Of a stretch of 64,000 nucleotides of DNA, positions 1-9,916 are shown one piece after another. Position 1 is the stretch's first letter. Every line of letters starts with the position of its first letter. The notes beneath the pieces were generated by a model, which saw only the letters and a list, made by a program, of their open reading frames with translations, was not told where the DNA came from and made no database searches. This DNA comes from Nitrospira sp. Lineage in GTDB: Bacteria; Nitrospirota; Nitrospiria; Nitrospirales; Nitrospiraceae. Where the stretch lies: positions 30,834 to 94,833 of the forward strand of contig SWDI01000004.1 in assembly GCA_005116955.1 (NCBI GenBank), read 5' to 3'. The translations under genes were made by a program, and so were the position numbers.

Positions 1-2107
1 TGTCGAAGTCAAAGCTGATGCGCGGTCCTGGCACGCCATCTAGCTTGCCGCCGGCACACCCCTTTATTAAGGCCTCACACTGTTGCATCGCATTCACTCT
101 CAATACCCGCACCCGCGTAACATATGGCTTCTCACCAAGCGCTAATTTCAGACGTGCCCGCAGTTGTGCCGCAGGCACTCTAATGAGCTTCTGGCGAAAA
201 TCGATCGAACCGCCATGGTCCTGGACAGCTTTCTGTCCCTGCTGAGAGAGCACAGAGACCTGTGCCCAATTAGCCCAGTCCTTGAAGAGGCTCTCCAGAT
301 CGGACGGAGTGATCCAACATTGGCCGTTGACACACATGGTCATGTCCAGCTCACCGAGCTGCTCGCAAATGTTGCTTAACTTGCACATGTCCGACTTCGG
401 CGGGTCGATGGCGCCGCAGGTACGCCAGAATGTCTCCGAAAAACAACTCAGCCCACGCCGATTGGGTGTGAAGTTATCCGTTATTTGTGCATTGAAATAG
501 ACGCCGTCCAAACGCCCGTCACCATCCACATCAGCCAAGTCCGAGTAGCCGAATCGACCGTTTGGAACATAGGTACCTTCTTGGAAGCCCAACGACTCGA
601 GCGTGAAGTTTGTCCAGTCACCACCGGAAGTCCTCAATCGAGAACGGGCGAATTTATCGTAGTTGGGTTGTTCGGCAAGAAACCAATTGTACGGTGGGTC
701 TATCGTCCCATCACGCACGATACCTGCCTCAGGCGTTGACAGGCCGCTCGGATGGTAGACGATGTCGGTGCGCCCGTCGTGGTTTAAGTCGACGAACCGG
801 GTGCCGACGCTCGTCTCCTGCGGGTGCATCGCACGCTCTGTCGTTTTTCCCAGGATAGCTAGTCGGTCTCCGTAGCGGGTGAACAAGAGTTGGTCCTTTG
901 GATCGCCTCCGCTGACTAGAGGTTCCGGTGATGCAAACTCGACCCGGCCTCCGTTGCTCTGATACTGCATGGTCCAGATTCGCTGCGGATCGCTCCACGG
1001 GTTGGTTCGTCTGACCTGGGTGAGCAGCTTACGACCCGTGTCGTCGCTGTTCTTGATCCTGAGCTCGTAGGTCCAGTAGAGCGAATCTGGACAATCGCTG
1101 CTCGACTTCGATAGCGAGAAAGGGGCACCGGAGGCTCGGGGGAACGACTGCTCCGGCCCGCATACAACGATCCGCGACACCTCGCCCAGCGTTTGGGTGT
1201 TACCGTGCATCAGGTTTGGCGCACCATGGGGAAGGCTATTGGCCAACTTGATGGCCACCCGAAATGGGTCATGCCCGCTCAAGTGCCCACCCCAGCTCAC
1301 CTGGCTCAACATAGGCTCATCCTGCGGCTTGAACTTATCAGCGCGGTTCTGGCTTGCTGAAAAGTGGTAGTCGTAACGGATCGCATTGCCGTGGCGGTCT
1401 ACCTCGCGCAGCAGCAACCATGCGGCGGTTCCTAGTTCGTTCCGGATCCGCGCCTGCCGGTTGCCATCTCGACCATAGTACCGCTTCACTCCATCCGGCC
1501 TGTGCTCCACCCATGCGTTCTGGCCGAAACTGTATTCATACCGGACAGGCTCAGTTTCACGCAGCGGAGCGTAGAAGACAGCGTCGTTGTAGACTGCGCG
1601 GGGCTTGGCAGCCGCGCTCTCAAGGGCGACCATTTCTCCGCCCGAAGCCTCGAAACGCGTCTGGTCTTCATCATAGATAAAACCGTCTCCGGTTTGCTTT
1701 AATTTGGGAAAGCCGTAGAGGGTCGATCGCGAGATTCGTGGAATAGCTAACGCCCAGCCTGCACCGACGGCAGAATCCTGCCGGAACGCCCCGCTGTCAT
1801 AGGTCAGGGCCAAGCTTGGAGTCATACCGAGCCGGCCTGGCGGAACCTGAATTGGGATGCTGGTGGTATAGGTGCCGCGGGCTGACACGGGGACAGAGCG
1901 GACTTTCGCCGCATTACCTGCCCCTAGACTCACTGCGGCAGAAGGAAGCGACGGCGTTACATCTCCGATCGTGAACGCTTCTGTAACGGCAGAGGACTCA
2001 CCAATATCCTGCGCTGCCACTGGCCAGGCCGACAGTATTAATACCGCAACCAGCACTGTCCCTCGCCCTGCGATGTGCCAGTGCCGCCAATATATTATCC
2101 AAGTCAT
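1..2107 (-). CDS. Secreted SpvB/TcaC-like protein (Tc-toxin/RHS-type), 3' end outside window
   Basis: I translated this frame by hand: it is open without a stop from an ATG at 2107 to the window edge (702 codons). Residues 1 to about 33 look like a signal peptide (basic start, hydrophobic core, cleavage near VAA-QD). Residues about 78-127 carry the hallmark of the Salmonella virulence plasmid 65 kDa B / TcaC N-terminal family: TYTTSIPIQVPPG, MTPSLALTYDS and GAGWALAIPRISR. Two FG-GAP/VCBS-type acidic loops follow, DLNHDGRTD (around residue 439) and DVDGDGRLD (around 529), expected to bind calcium in a beta-propeller. In the family this shell encloses C-terminal RHS repeats and a variable toxin tip, which would lie beyond the window. 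AGG motifs lie just upstream of the start. Family call is firm; toxin function is inference. Confidence 0.85.
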   Translation of the reverse strand, partial: MTWIIYWRHWHIAGRGTVLVAVLILSAWPVAAQDIGESSAVTEAFTIGDVTPSLPSAAVSLGAGNAAKVRSVPVSARGTYTTSIPIQVPPGRLGMTPSLALTYDSGAFRQDSAVGAGWALAIPRISRSTLYGFPKLKQTGDGFIYDEDQTRFEASGGEMVALESAAAKPRAVYNDAVFYAPLRETEPVRYEYSFGQNAWVEHRPDGVKRYYGRDGNRQARIRNELGTAAWLLLREVDRHGNAIRYDYHFSASQNRADKFKPQDEPMLSQVSWGGHLSGHDPFRVAIKLANSLPHGAPNLMHGNTQTLGEVSRIVVCGPEQSFPRASGAPFSLSKSSSDCPDSLYWTYELRIKNSDDTGRKLLTQVRRTNPWSDPQRIWTMQYQSNGGRVEFASPEPLVSGGDPKDQLLFTRYGDRLAILGKTTERAMHPQETSVGTRFVDLNHDGRTDIVYHPSGLSTPEAGIVRDGTIDPPYNWFLAEQPNYDKFARSRLRTSGGDWTNFTLESLGFQEGTYVPNGRFGYSDLADVDGDGRLDGVYFNAQITDNFTPNRRGLSCFSETFWRTCGAIDPPKSDMCKLSNICEQLGELDMTMCVNGQCWITPSDLESLFKDWANWAQVSVLSQQGQKAVQDHGGSIDFRQKLIRVPAAQLRARLKLALGEKPYVTRVRVLRVNAMQQCEALIKGCAGGKLDGVPGPRISFDFD

Positions 2108-2963
2108 CCTCACACCTCGCAAAGTCTACCGCGTTTCCGTTCAACTGTTTAGACAGTACCGGCCCCCTGGTTCGGGCCGATCAAGCGTAGAAAATTGTTC
2201 TATGGGGACGGGAATATCAGAAAGTTTGGTATCAGGTATGATCATTTTAAGGAACATCTGGCTATATACTGGGCTACTCCCAAACTGCGCTTTGCATCGC
2301 CGGCCAATTGATCATATGAAACAGGTGCATCATGTGTACCTTACCAGCGGGCAAGACTCTGCTGTCTCATCTGGCGACAGGACTGTGGTATTACTAGATG
2401 CTTTGTACGATACTTACAAGTAAGTTTTAACCCACCTCGCCAGATCTATTCAGCCCTACCTCGTTTCATTTGGAGTTCGCCATCATTGATGCAGGGCTAC
2501 GGCAGAACCACCCTGTGACCAGGCTCCTACAGCAAGGAACAGGCCGCGAAGCACTTCATAAGAAATGGCGAAAATTCGGAAGGTTTGTGGCTTCTTCCTC
2601 AATAAGTACCTCCACGAGGTGAATCTTTTCAGATTCACTGAATCTAATTGGATTCAATGATGAGGGATGGGTGTGGTGGTACAGTCCGTCCGTTGAGATG
2701 ACGAGGCACGGTAAATCTTATGGATTTTGCAACCATCGGTGAGATCGAGACGAGTCATTCGTCCAAGGGTTGGGCGACCCTGTTACGCATAAAGTGTCGG
2801 ACCTTGAATCGTGAATGGCCCATGAGGACGAGGGCCACGTCAAACAGACAGGCTTCACTCACACCAGACCGATTGTGGAATGTAGGCTGAGGGTAAGGAC
2901 AAGGTTGAGATTGAGTGTCGGGCAGTTTTTCCCCTAACCATCGACCTTAGCCTCAACCTTAAC
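2108..2963. other. Gene-free interval between the SpvB-like gene and aroC
   Basis: About 850 bases with no convincing coding frame on either strand; it looks richer in A+T than the flanking genes. It should contain the promoter of the leftward SpvB-like gene and the end of the aroC transcript. It holds tandem dyads at 2620-2656, a 22-base near-copy of part of aroC at 2816-2837, and an imperfect inverted repeat at 2885-2965. A plus-strand open frame at 1872-2423 lies largely over the SpvB-like gene and shows no family features. Confidence 0.6.
2620..2656. promoter_or_regulatory. Two tandem 18-bp dyads, operator-like
   Basis: Two copies of the palindrome TGAATC-N6-GATTCA sit side by side at 2620-2637 and 2639-2656, one base apart, so their centres are 19 bases apart, close to two helical turns. 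Spacers differ (TTTTCA and TAATTG) while the half-sites are identical. That pattern suits cooperative binding of a dimeric regulator. No regulator gene is adjacent, and which promoter is controlled is unknown; the site lies about 510 bases upstream of the SpvB-like start. Confidence 0.4.
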
Positions 2964-2965
2964 TT
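2885..2965. repeat. Imperfect inverted repeat at the aroC 3' end
   Basis: The core is AAGGTTGAG at 2901-2909 and CTCAACCTT at 2952-2960, with further partial pairing outside it and a T-run (gttttt) between the arms. It starts right at the aroC stop, so it may act in 3' end formation or be a dispersed repeat. The long loop makes it a poor classical terminator. Confidence 0.3.
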
Positions 2966-4067
2966 ATCTTTCGACCGACCCAGGAATCTTCGGCGTAGGT
3001 GTGGCCACATCCGCATTCTGCGCGCGATGCAGGAGCGCATGGTCCATGAGGACGAGGGCCAACATGGCTTCGGCAATTGGTGTGGCGCGGATGCCGACGC
3101 AGGGATCGTGGCGGCCATTGGTCTCGACCATAACCGGATTGCCTTGCTTGTCGATCGACTTACGCGGAATGCGGATGCTGGAGGTCGGCTTGATGCCAAT
3201 GGTCACCACGACATCCTGCCCTGTGGAGATGCCACCGAGAACACCACCAGCATGGTTGGAGAGAAAGCCCTCTGGCGTCAGTTCATCGCCATGTTCTGAC
3301 CCGCGCTGAGTCACCGACGCGAAGCCTGCTCCAATCTCAACGGCCTTTACCGCATTGATACTCATCATCGCTGCCGCCAGATCTGAATCCAACTTAGCAT
3401 AGACCGGCGCACCCCACCCGACCGGCACCTGCTCGGCAATCGTCGTGATTTTGGCGCCAACCGAATCACCGGCCTTCCGCAGGTCATCCATGAATGATTC
3501 GAGTTTGGGCACCATATCCGGGTCGGCGGAGAAAAACGGATTCTGACTGACCGCCGCCCAATCCTTGAATGGCAACTCGTGAGGCCCCAACTGGCTCAGA
3601 TAGCCTCGAATGACGATGCCGTATCTCTCCGACAACCATTTTCTTGCAATCGCGGCCGCCGCCACGCGCACCGCTGTCTCGCGGGCCGAGGCTCGTCCTC
3701 CACCCCGATGATCACGAATGCCATATTTCTGCCAATAGGTATAATCGGCGTGGCCCGGACGGAAGGTATCGAGGAGGTTGCCGTAATCTCGGCTGCGCTG
3801 GTCTTCGTTGCGAATCAGCAAGCCGATCGGCGTACCGGTCGTCTGTCCCTCAAACACTCCTGAGAGAATTTCAACGGTATCCGACTCCTGCCGTTGCGTG
3901 ACATGGCGAGAGGTTCCAGGCTTTCGCCGGTCGAGGTCCTGCTGGATATCTTCTGCCGAGAGTGCGAGTCCAGGTGGGCATCCATCGACGACACATCCGA
4001 TGGCAGGCCCATGGCTCTCGCCGAACGAGGTGACGGTAAAGATTCTGCCGAATGTATTACCGGCCAT
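2964..4067 (-). CDS. aroC: Chorismate synthase
   Basis: Catalyses the last common step of the shikimate pathway, 5-enolpyruvylshikimate-3-phosphate to chorismate, with reduced FMN. The 367-residue protein has the N-terminal family motif [18 protein letters not shown], then [14 protein letters not shown], the [14 protein letters not shown]/substrate loop near residue 125, and a C-terminal region with [15 protein letters not shown]. Length is typical. It is the last gene of the minus-strand run, 15 bases after the aspS stop, with GGGAG about 11 bases upstream of the ATG. Nothing unusual. Confidence 0.97.
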   Translation of the reverse strand: MAGNTFGRIFTVTSFGESHGPAIGCVVDGCPPGLALSAEDIQQDLDRRKPGTSRHVTQRQESDTVEILSGVFEGQTTGTPIGLLIRNEDQRSRDYGNLLDTFRPGHADYTYWQKYGIRDHRGGGRASARETAVRVAAAAIARKWLSERYGIVIRGYLSQLGPHELPFKDWAAVSQNPFFSADPDMVPKLESFMDDLRKAGDSVGAKITTIAEQVPVGWGAPVYAKLDSDLAAAMMSINAVKAVEIGAGFASVTQRGSEHGDELTPEGFLSNHAGGVLGGISTGQDVVVTIGIKPTSSIRIPRKSIDKQGNPVMVETNGRHDPCVGIRATPIAEAMLALVLMDHALLHRAQNADVATPTPKIPGSVER

Positions 4068-4082
4068 ATGGAGGCACGCTCC

Positions 4083-5846
4083 CTACTCGACCAGATCCAG
4101 CTTGATGCGCAATTCCTTGAGTTGATCGGCAGCGACAGCCGATGGTGCATCGGTCAATGGGCATTGCGCCCGCTGCGTCTTGGGGAACGCGATGACGTCT
4201 CGGATTGAATCGGCTTTCCCCAATAGCATCACCAAGCGATCCAACCCAAACGCAATCCCACCATGCGGCGGAGCGCCATACTCCAGCGCCTCCAGCAGAA
4301 ATCCAAACTTACTCGCTGCATCCTCCTTGCCGATCCCAAGAAGATCAAACACTTTGCTCTGCACATTGCTGCGGTGAATACGAATGCTGCCACCGCCGAT
4401 TTCACTCCCGTTCAGCACCATATCGTATGCCTTGGCCCGCACTTTCAGGGGTTCGGACTCCAGCAACGGTAGATCCTCATCGAGTGGTGCCGTGAAAGGA
4501 TGGTGCATGGCCACATACCGCTTCTGTTCCTGATCGTAATCCAACATGGGAAAATCAACGACCCATAGAGGCCGCCATGCGGAGGTGTCGATCAGCTTCA
4601 ACTCCTCACCCAAGAGAAGCCTGATTCGTCCCATCACATCATGAACGACCGCTGGCTTGTCAGCGCCGAACAAGACCAGATCATTCGGCTGTGCTTCAGG
4701 CAAAGCCGCCGCAAACGCGTTGGCATTCAGAAATTTGGCAATGACGGATTCGAGCTGCCCCTCCGCCGTGAGCTTGAGCCACGCCAGGCCTTTCGCGCCA
4801 AAACTCTTCGCCATTTCCCCCAACGCGTCGATGCGTGTCCGCGACAGCGACGCTCCGCCCTTTACGATCAAGGCTTTGACGATGCCGCCCTTGGTCGCCG
4901 CATCCTTGAACACCTTAAAATCGCTCGCGGCGCCGAATGCCGTCATGTCATAGAGCGGCATGTCGAACCGGAGGTCCGGCTTGTCTGAGCCATAACGACC
5001 CATGGCTTCCGCATAGGTCATCCGAGGAAAGGGTGTCGGCAACTGCACGCCGCCGGCCTTATCAAAGACCGTGACAATCATACGCTCCATGAGGCTCATG
5101 ACTTGCTCTCGATCCACAAACGACAGTTCCATGTCGATCTGGGTAAACTCCGGCTGCCGATCATTGCGGAGATCTTCGTCTCGGAAGCAGCGCGCGATCT
5201 GATAGTACCGATCGACGCCGCTCACCATCAGCACCTGCTTGAAAAGTTGCGGCGACTGCGGCAGCGCAAAGAACTGTCCGGCATTGACGCGGCTCGGCAC
5301 CAAATAATCTCTGGCGCCTTCCGGCGTACTCTTTGTCAGAATCGGCGTCTCTACCTCCAAGAACCCTTCCGCGTTTACGAAGTCTCTGGTGGCCTGCAGA
5401 ATGCCATGACGCAGGCTCAAGAGCTGCTGCATCCGAGGCCGACGAAGGTCCAGGAACCGATACTTCAACCGAATCGCTTCTGTGACTTCTGCATCGTCTT
5501 CGATCACAAATGGCGGGGTCTTGGCCTCATTGAGAATCTCCACCTCATCGACAAAGATTTCAACTTCGCCAGTCGAGAGGTCTGGATTCTTTGACTCATC
5601 CGGACGCGCCATGACATGGCCGGTGACCGATACCACACACTCGCTGCGGAGTGCATGGGCGGCCTGGTGAACCGCGAGATTTCGTTCTGCGTTGAAGACA
5701 ACCTGTGTGATGCCAGTCCGGTCACGAAGATCAATAAAGATCACCACGCCATGATCACGACGTCGCTGAACCCAGCCGTTCAGCACAACGGTCTGCCCGA
5801 CATGTTGCTTCTTCAACTCGCCGCAGCGATGTGTGCGGATGTTCAT
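4083..5846 (-). CDS. aspS: Aspartyl-tRNA synthetase
   Basis: Charges tRNA-Asp in the cytoplasm. At 587 residues it has the bacterial size, with an N-terminal OB-fold anticodon-binding domain (about 1-110), class II catalytic core and the inserted GAD domain. Visible signatures: QSPQLFKQ, class II motif 2 [16 protein letters not shown], and motif 3 [12 protein letters not shown] near the C-terminus. Its ATG overlaps the rluB stop by four bases, indicating translational coupling. I cannot tell from sequence whether it is discriminating for tRNA-Asp. Confidence 0.97.
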   Translation of the reverse strand: MNIRTHRCGELKKQHVGQTVVLNGWVQRRRDHGVVIFIDLRDRTGITQVVFNAERNLAVHQAAHALRSECVVSVTGHVMARPDESKNPDLSTGEVEIFVDEVEILNEAKTPPFVIEDDAEVTEAIRLKYRFLDLRRPRMQQLLSLRHGILQATRDFVNAEGFLEVETPILTKSTPEGARDYLVPSRVNAGQFFALPQSPQLFKQVLMVSGVDRYYQIARCFRDEDLRNDRQPEFTQIDMELSFVDREQVMSLMERMIVTVFDKAGGVQLPTPFPRMTYAEAMGRYGSDKPDLRFDMPLYDMTAFGAASDFKVFKDAATKGGIVKALIVKGGASLSRTRIDALGEMAKSFGAKGLAWLKLTAEGQLESVIAKFLNANAFAAALPEAQPNDLVLFGADKPAVVHDVMGRIRLLLGEELKLIDTSAWRPLWVVDFPMLDYDQEQKRYVAMHHPFTAPLDEDLPLLESEPLKVRAKAYDMVLNGSEIGGGSIRIHRSNVQSKVFDLLGIGKEDAASKFGFLLEALEYGAPPHGGIAFGLDRLVMLLGKADSIRDVIAFPKTQRAQCPLTDAPSAVAADQLKELRIKLDLVE

Positions 5847-6688
5847 ACCATTCTCGCTTTCTTGCCAACATACTTCTTGGTCTTGAGCGGTCTCGCCCAG
5901 CCCTCGCGCCTAACCAGCCGCTTGGGACCAGCCTTCGGCTCTTCTCCTTTTTCGACCGAGGTCACGCGTTCCTCAACCAGTTCGCGCAAGGCATTGGCTT
6001 CTCGATCGGTGAGGAACCGAAACTCGCCGGGCTCCAGTTTGCCAAGCGCCAGTGACCCCATCCTGACCCGCATCAGCTTGATCACCAGATGCCCCACGGA
6101 TTCCAACATGCGTTTCACTTGATGCTTGCGGCCTTCCCGAATCGTGATCTCCAGCCAGGAGTTCGCCTCGGCTCTTTTTACCTTCTTGACCATCGCCGGA
6201 CTCGTCATGCCATCCTCTAGTTTGACTCCACGCTGCAGTTGGCTGATCTCAGCATCTGTCAGCACACCTTTGACCTTAATGAGATAGGTCTTAGGCACAT
6301 GATAGCGCGGATGCAGGAGGGCCTGCGCCAACTCACCATTGTTGGTGAGCAGCATCAGCCCTTCACTATCAAAGTCCAAACGGCCAACCGGAAACACCCG
6401 TACGGACACGCCATGAAGAAAGTCCTTCACGGTGTCTCTCCCACCGGGGTCGTCCAATGTCGACATGACGTTCTTGGGTTTGTTCAGCATCAAATACACA
6501 AACGGCTGTGCCGAGGTCAGGTGCTTCCCGTCCACTTTCACGTGATCACGTTCTGGATCGACCTTTGTCCCGAGTTCCGTGACCACCTTGCCGTTCACCG
6601 ATACTCGGCCGGACGCAATCAGCATCTCAGCCTTTCGGCGGGACGAGAGCCCCGTGCTCGCGATGAGTTTTTGGAGACGAATGTCCAT
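5843..6688 (-). CDS. rluB: 23S rRNA pseudouridine synthase, RluB/RsuA family
   Basis: Predicted to convert a uridine of rRNA to pseudouridine. It begins with an S4 RNA-binding domain ([18 protein letters not shown]) followed by the RsuA-type catalytic domain with [18 protein letters not shown], where the Asp of GRLD is the nucleophile, and later [10 protein letters not shown]. An earlier in-frame GTG at 6703 exists, but ATG at 6688 gives the usual N-terminus and is preferred (281 residues). The basic tail ends in lysine-rich residues. The stop overlaps the aspS start, so the two are probably co-translated. RluB versus RluE/RsuA specificity is by overall resemblance only. Confidence 0.88.
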   Translation of the reverse strand: MDIRLQKLIASTGLSSRRKAEMLIASGRVSVNGKVVTELGTKVDPERDHVKVDGKHLTSAQPFVYLMLNKPKNVMSTLDDPGGRDTVKDFLHGVSVRVFPVGRLDFDSEGLMLLTNNGELAQALLHPRYHVPKTYLIKVKGVLTDAEISQLQRGVKLEDGMTSPAMVKKVKRAEANSWLEITIREGRKHQVKRMLESVGHLVIKLMRVRMGSLALGKLEPGEFRFLTDREANALRELVEERVTSVEKGEEPKAGPKRLVRREGWARPLKTKKYVGKKARMV

Positions 6689-6777
6689 TAATTTTCCAGT
6701 CACGTATATTGTGTCATTCGCATGAGCACACCGGTCGGCGTCTCACGCTTCACGAAGGACACCGTACATTATTCCCA

Positions 6778-8334
6778 TTATTCCCATTCGATCGTCGATG
6801 GCGGTTTCGAGCTGATGTCATACACCACTCGATTCACGCCCTTCACTTCATTGATAATCCGGCTCGACATCCGGCCCAGCACATCGTTCGGGATCTTGGC
6901 CCAGTCGGCGGTCATCCCGTCTACGCTAGTCACTGCACGGATCGCCACAACATTATCATAGGTCCGTTGATCGCCCATGACGCCGACGGTGCGGATCGGC
7001 AAGAGCACGGCAAAGAATTGCCAGATGTCCCGGTAGAGTCCCGCGCCGCGAATCTCATGATCGACGATCGTTTCGGCTCCACGGAGGATCGCCAATCGCT
7101 CCTTCGTCACAGAGCCAAGCACTCGGATCGCGAGACCCGGACCGGGAAACGGCTGCCGCCAGACAATCTCATCCGGCAAGCCCAGTTCGGTCCCCAGCAC
7201 CCGCACTTCGTCCTTGAACAATTCCCGAAGCGGCTCGATCAATTTCAACTTCATCCTGGCCGGCAGACCACCGACATTATGATGCGTCTTGATCGTAGCC
7301 GACGGCCCCTTGAAGCTCACGCTCTCAATGACATCGGGATAAAGCGTCCCTTGCACCAAGTACTTGACGCCCTTCAACTTCTTAGACTCGACCTCGAAAT
7401 TCTTGATGAACAAACGTCCGATGATTTTGCGCTTCCGTTCGGGATCGGTGACGCCCTTCAAACCGTCCAGGAACTGTGTCGTCCGATCAAGCACCCGAAG
7501 ATTGAGATGCATCTGCGACGCAAGGGTCTTCTTCACCTGGTCGCGTTCGCCCGCCCGAAGCACCCCGTTATCGACGAAGATGCAGGTCAACTGGTCTCCG
7601 ATGGCGCGATGCGTGAGAGCCGCCGCGACCGACGAATCGACTCCGCCGCTCAGCGCGCAGATCACGCGATCTTTTCCGACCTGCTCGCGAATCTGATTCA
7701 CTCCCTGATCCACGTAGGACTGCATGGTCCAAGTCGGCGTACAGCCGCAAATCTCATAGACAAAGTTGCGGAGCATCTTCGCTCCCTCCGGCGTATGCGC
7801 GACTTCCGGATGGAACTGCAGGCAATAGATCCGCCGCTGCGCATCCTCCGACTTCATGGCCGCAACCGGCGAGTTGTTGGTATGGGCAATGGACCGGAAC
7901 CCCTTCGGCATACGCTCGATCCGGTCTCCATGGGACATCCACACCACCGAGGAACCACCGGCGCCAATACCTTTGAAGAGATCGCTGCGGTCATCGATCA
8001 GCACATCCGCCCGACCATATTCTCGATGCGGCGCTTTAACAACCTTCCCGCCTGACAAATGCGTCACCAACTGCATGCCATAGCAGATGCCAAGGATTGG
8101 AATGTTCTGATCAAAGAGCTCCTTGGAAACACGCGGCGCGTTCTTTTCGTAGACACTGGAGGGCCCCCCGGACAGGACAATACCTTGCGGCCGATACGCA
8201 AGAATCGTCGCCAATGGGACCGTACAGGGGAGAATTTGCGAGTAGACCTGGGCTTCGCGAATGCGGCGGGCGATCAGTTGCGTGTACTGTGACCCAAAGT
8301 CGAGGACCAGAATTCTATTGTGCCAAAGTTCCAT
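6778..8334 (-). CDS. guaA: GMP synthase (glutamine-hydrolysing)
   Basis: Converts XMP to GMP using ATP and glutamine. The N-terminal class I amidotransferase domain has the nucleophile motif GICYGMQ and the downstream HPEV histidine; the ATP-pyrophosphatase domain has the P-loop SGGVDSSV; the C-terminal dimerisation domain ends PPSTIEWE. The longest frame starts at a GTG (8376) but family conservation points to ATG 8334 ([19 protein letters not shown]). The last codons are tandemly duplicated in DNA (TGGGAATAA twice), so a second stop follows immediately. It lies downstream of guaB. Confidence 0.96.
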   Translation of the reverse strand: MELWHNRILVLDFGSQYTQLIARRIREAQVYSQILPCTVPLATILAYRPQGIVLSGGPSSVYEKNAPRVSKELFDQNIPILGICYGMQLVTHLSGGKVVKAPHREYGRADVLIDDRSDLFKGIGAGGSSVVWMSHGDRIERMPKGFRSIAHTNNSPVAAMKSEDAQRRIYCLQFHPEVAHTPEGAKMLRNFVYEICGCTPTWTMQSYVDQGVNQIREQVGKDRVICALSGGVDSSVAAALTHRAIGDQLTCIFVDNGVLRAGERDQVKKTLASQMHLNLRVLDRTTQFLDGLKGVTDPERKRKIIGRLFIKNFEVESKKLKGVKYLVQGTLYPDVIESVSFKGPSATIKTHHNVGGLPARMKLKLIEPLRELFKDEVRVLGTELGLPDEIVWRQPFPGPGLAIRVLGSVTKERLAILRGAETIVDHEIRGAGLYRDIWQFFAVLLPIRTVGVMGDQRTYDNVVAIRAVTSVDGMTADWAKIPNDVLGRMSSRIINEVKGVNRVVYDISSKPPSTIEWE

Positions 8335-8349
8335 CGTGATGCTGTGACG

Positions 8350-8434
8350 GGTACAGGATGAGGGGTAAGGGGTCACTACCCATTCGACCCGTTAGGAATC
8401 GGAACCCCTCGTTCCTGCCTCCCAACTCTGTACC
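8350..8434. repeat. Nested inverted repeats between guaB and guaA
   Basis: Outer arms GGTACAG (8350-8356) and CTGTACC (8428-8434) enclose inner arms GAGGGGT (8360-8366) and ACCCCTC (8404-8410), so the 105-base guaB-guaA spacer can fold into an extended hairpin. The G-rich tract GAGGGGTAAGGGGT resembles dispersed repeats often seen in intergenic DNA. Whether it stabilises or attenuates the transcript is unknown. Confidence 0.4.
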
Positions 8435-8439
8435 GGCAC

Positions 8440-9906
8440 CTATTCCCAATCCATCCGATAGTTCGGCGCTTCTTTGGTAATGATCACGTCATGCACATGA
8501 CTCTCACGGAGGCCGGCCACGGATTGTCTGATGAACGTGGCATTCCGTTGCAAATCGACAATCGCTTTACAGCCACAGTATCCCATTCCCGATCGCACAC
8601 CGCCGACGAGCTGATACACCACGGCAGCCAACGAACCTTTATAGGGCACACGGCCTTCGATCCCTTCGGGCACCAGTTTCTGGGCCGGGCGTCCTCCTTG
8701 TCCATACCGATCCCCGCCTCCTCGCTCCATCGCTCCGATGGAGCCCATGCCGCGATAGACCTTGTAGGTTCTCGCTTGATAGAGCACCGTCTCACCCGGA
8801 GACTCTTCTGTTCCGGCAAAGAGTCCACCAAGCATCACAGACGACGCCCCAGCAGCCAAGGCCTTTGTAATATCGCCTGAGAACTTGATGCCGCCATCGG
8901 CAATAATCGGTACCCCACTGCCAGTTAACACTTTTGCGCAATCCGCGATGGCGGTCAGCTGCGGCATTCCGGCGCCTGACACGATTCGCGTCGTGCAAAT
9001 CGATCCCGGTCCGACCCCGACCTTGACCGCATCGACTCCGGCTTTGAGGAGGTCTTTGGCCGCCTCTGCGGTCCCGATGTTTCCCACGACCAGTTCGAGA
9101 GCCGGATACAGTTTCTTGATCATCTTCGCCGTATCCAGCACGGCTTGCGAATGGCCGTGCGCCGTGTCAATCACCACAAGATCCACGCCGGATCTCTTGA
9201 GCAGCGTCACGCGCTCTTCCGTGTCCGGTCCGACACCCACCGCCGCCCCGACCCGTAAGCGCCCATGGCCATCCTTGCAGGCGTTGGGATACTTGACCCG
9301 TTTTTCGATATCTTTAATGGTAATGAGCCCTTTGAGCTCAAATTGTTTATTCACCACCGGTAATTTTTCAATCCGGTGCTCATGCAGAATCTCTTTGGCC
9401 TTCTCCAGGCTGGTGCCCTCCGGCGCCGTAATCAACCGGTCTCGCTTCATCACCTGCGCCACCTTCAGGTCCATCCTGGTTTCAAACCGCAGGTCACGGT
9501 TGGTGAGAATCCCAACCAGCTTGCGCCCTTTGGTGACGGGGATACCCGAGATCCGATACTTCGCCATGAGTTGGTACGCGTCTCGAATCGTTTGGTCGGG
9601 AGAAATCGTGACGGGGTCGAGGATCATTCCGCTTTCTGACTTCTTCACCTTATCGACTTCCGTCGCCTGATCTTCCAGAGACAACACGCGATGAATGATC
9701 CCGATACCCCCTTCGCGCGCCATCGCAATCGCCAGCCGAGATTCCGTCACGGTATCCATAGCCGCGCTGACGAGCGGGATATTGATCCGGATATTGCGCG
9801 ACACAAAGGTGCCGGTATCGACTTCATTGGGTACAATCTTCGACTTGGCCGGCACGAGGACCACGTCGTCGTATGTCAGTCCGAGTCGCGGTTCTTTATC
9901 AAGCAT
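8440..9906 (-). CDS. guaB: IMP dehydrogenase
   Basis: Oxidises IMP to XMP with NAD, the committed step to GMP. The 488-residue protein has the N-terminal [13 protein letters not shown], two CBS domains (about residues 95-205), the catalytic loop [13 protein letters not shown] with the active-site cysteine, DGGIKFSGD for the phosphate site, and the flap region [18 protein letters not shown]. The longest frame extends upstream, but ATG 9906 with the strong site AGAGGGAG is clearly the start. It follows the NHL-repeat gene by ten bases and precedes guaA. Confidence 0.97.
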   Translation of the reverse strand: MLDKEPRLGLTYDDVVLVPAKSKIVPNEVDTGTFVSRNIRINIPLVSAAMDTVTESRLAIAMAREGGIGIIHRVLSLEDQATEVDKVKKSESGMILDPVTISPDQTIRDAYQLMAKYRISGIPVTKGRKLVGILTNRDLRFETRMDLKVAQVMKRDRLITAPEGTSLEKAKEILHEHRIEKLPVVNKQFELKGLITIKDIEKRVKYPNACKDGHGRLRVGAAVGVGPDTEERVTLLKRSGVDLVVIDTAHGHSQAVLDTAKMIKKLYPALELVVGNIGTAEAAKDLLKAGVDAVKVGVGPGSICTTRIVSGAGMPQLTAIADCAKVLTGSGVPIIADGGIKFSGDITKALAAGASSVMLGGLFAGTEESPGETVLYQARTYKVYRGMGSIGAMERGGGDRYGQGGRPAQKLVPEGIEGRVPYKGSLAAVVYQLVGGVRSGMGYCGCKAIVDLQRNATFIRQSVAGLRESHVHDVIITKEAPNYRMDWE

Positions 9907-9916
9907 CGCTCCCTCT

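Noticed and set aside
6709..8055. 448-codon plus-strand frame opposite guaA
   Set aside because: His/Arg-rich composition typical of an antisense shadow; it lies fully over guaA whose motifs are certain.
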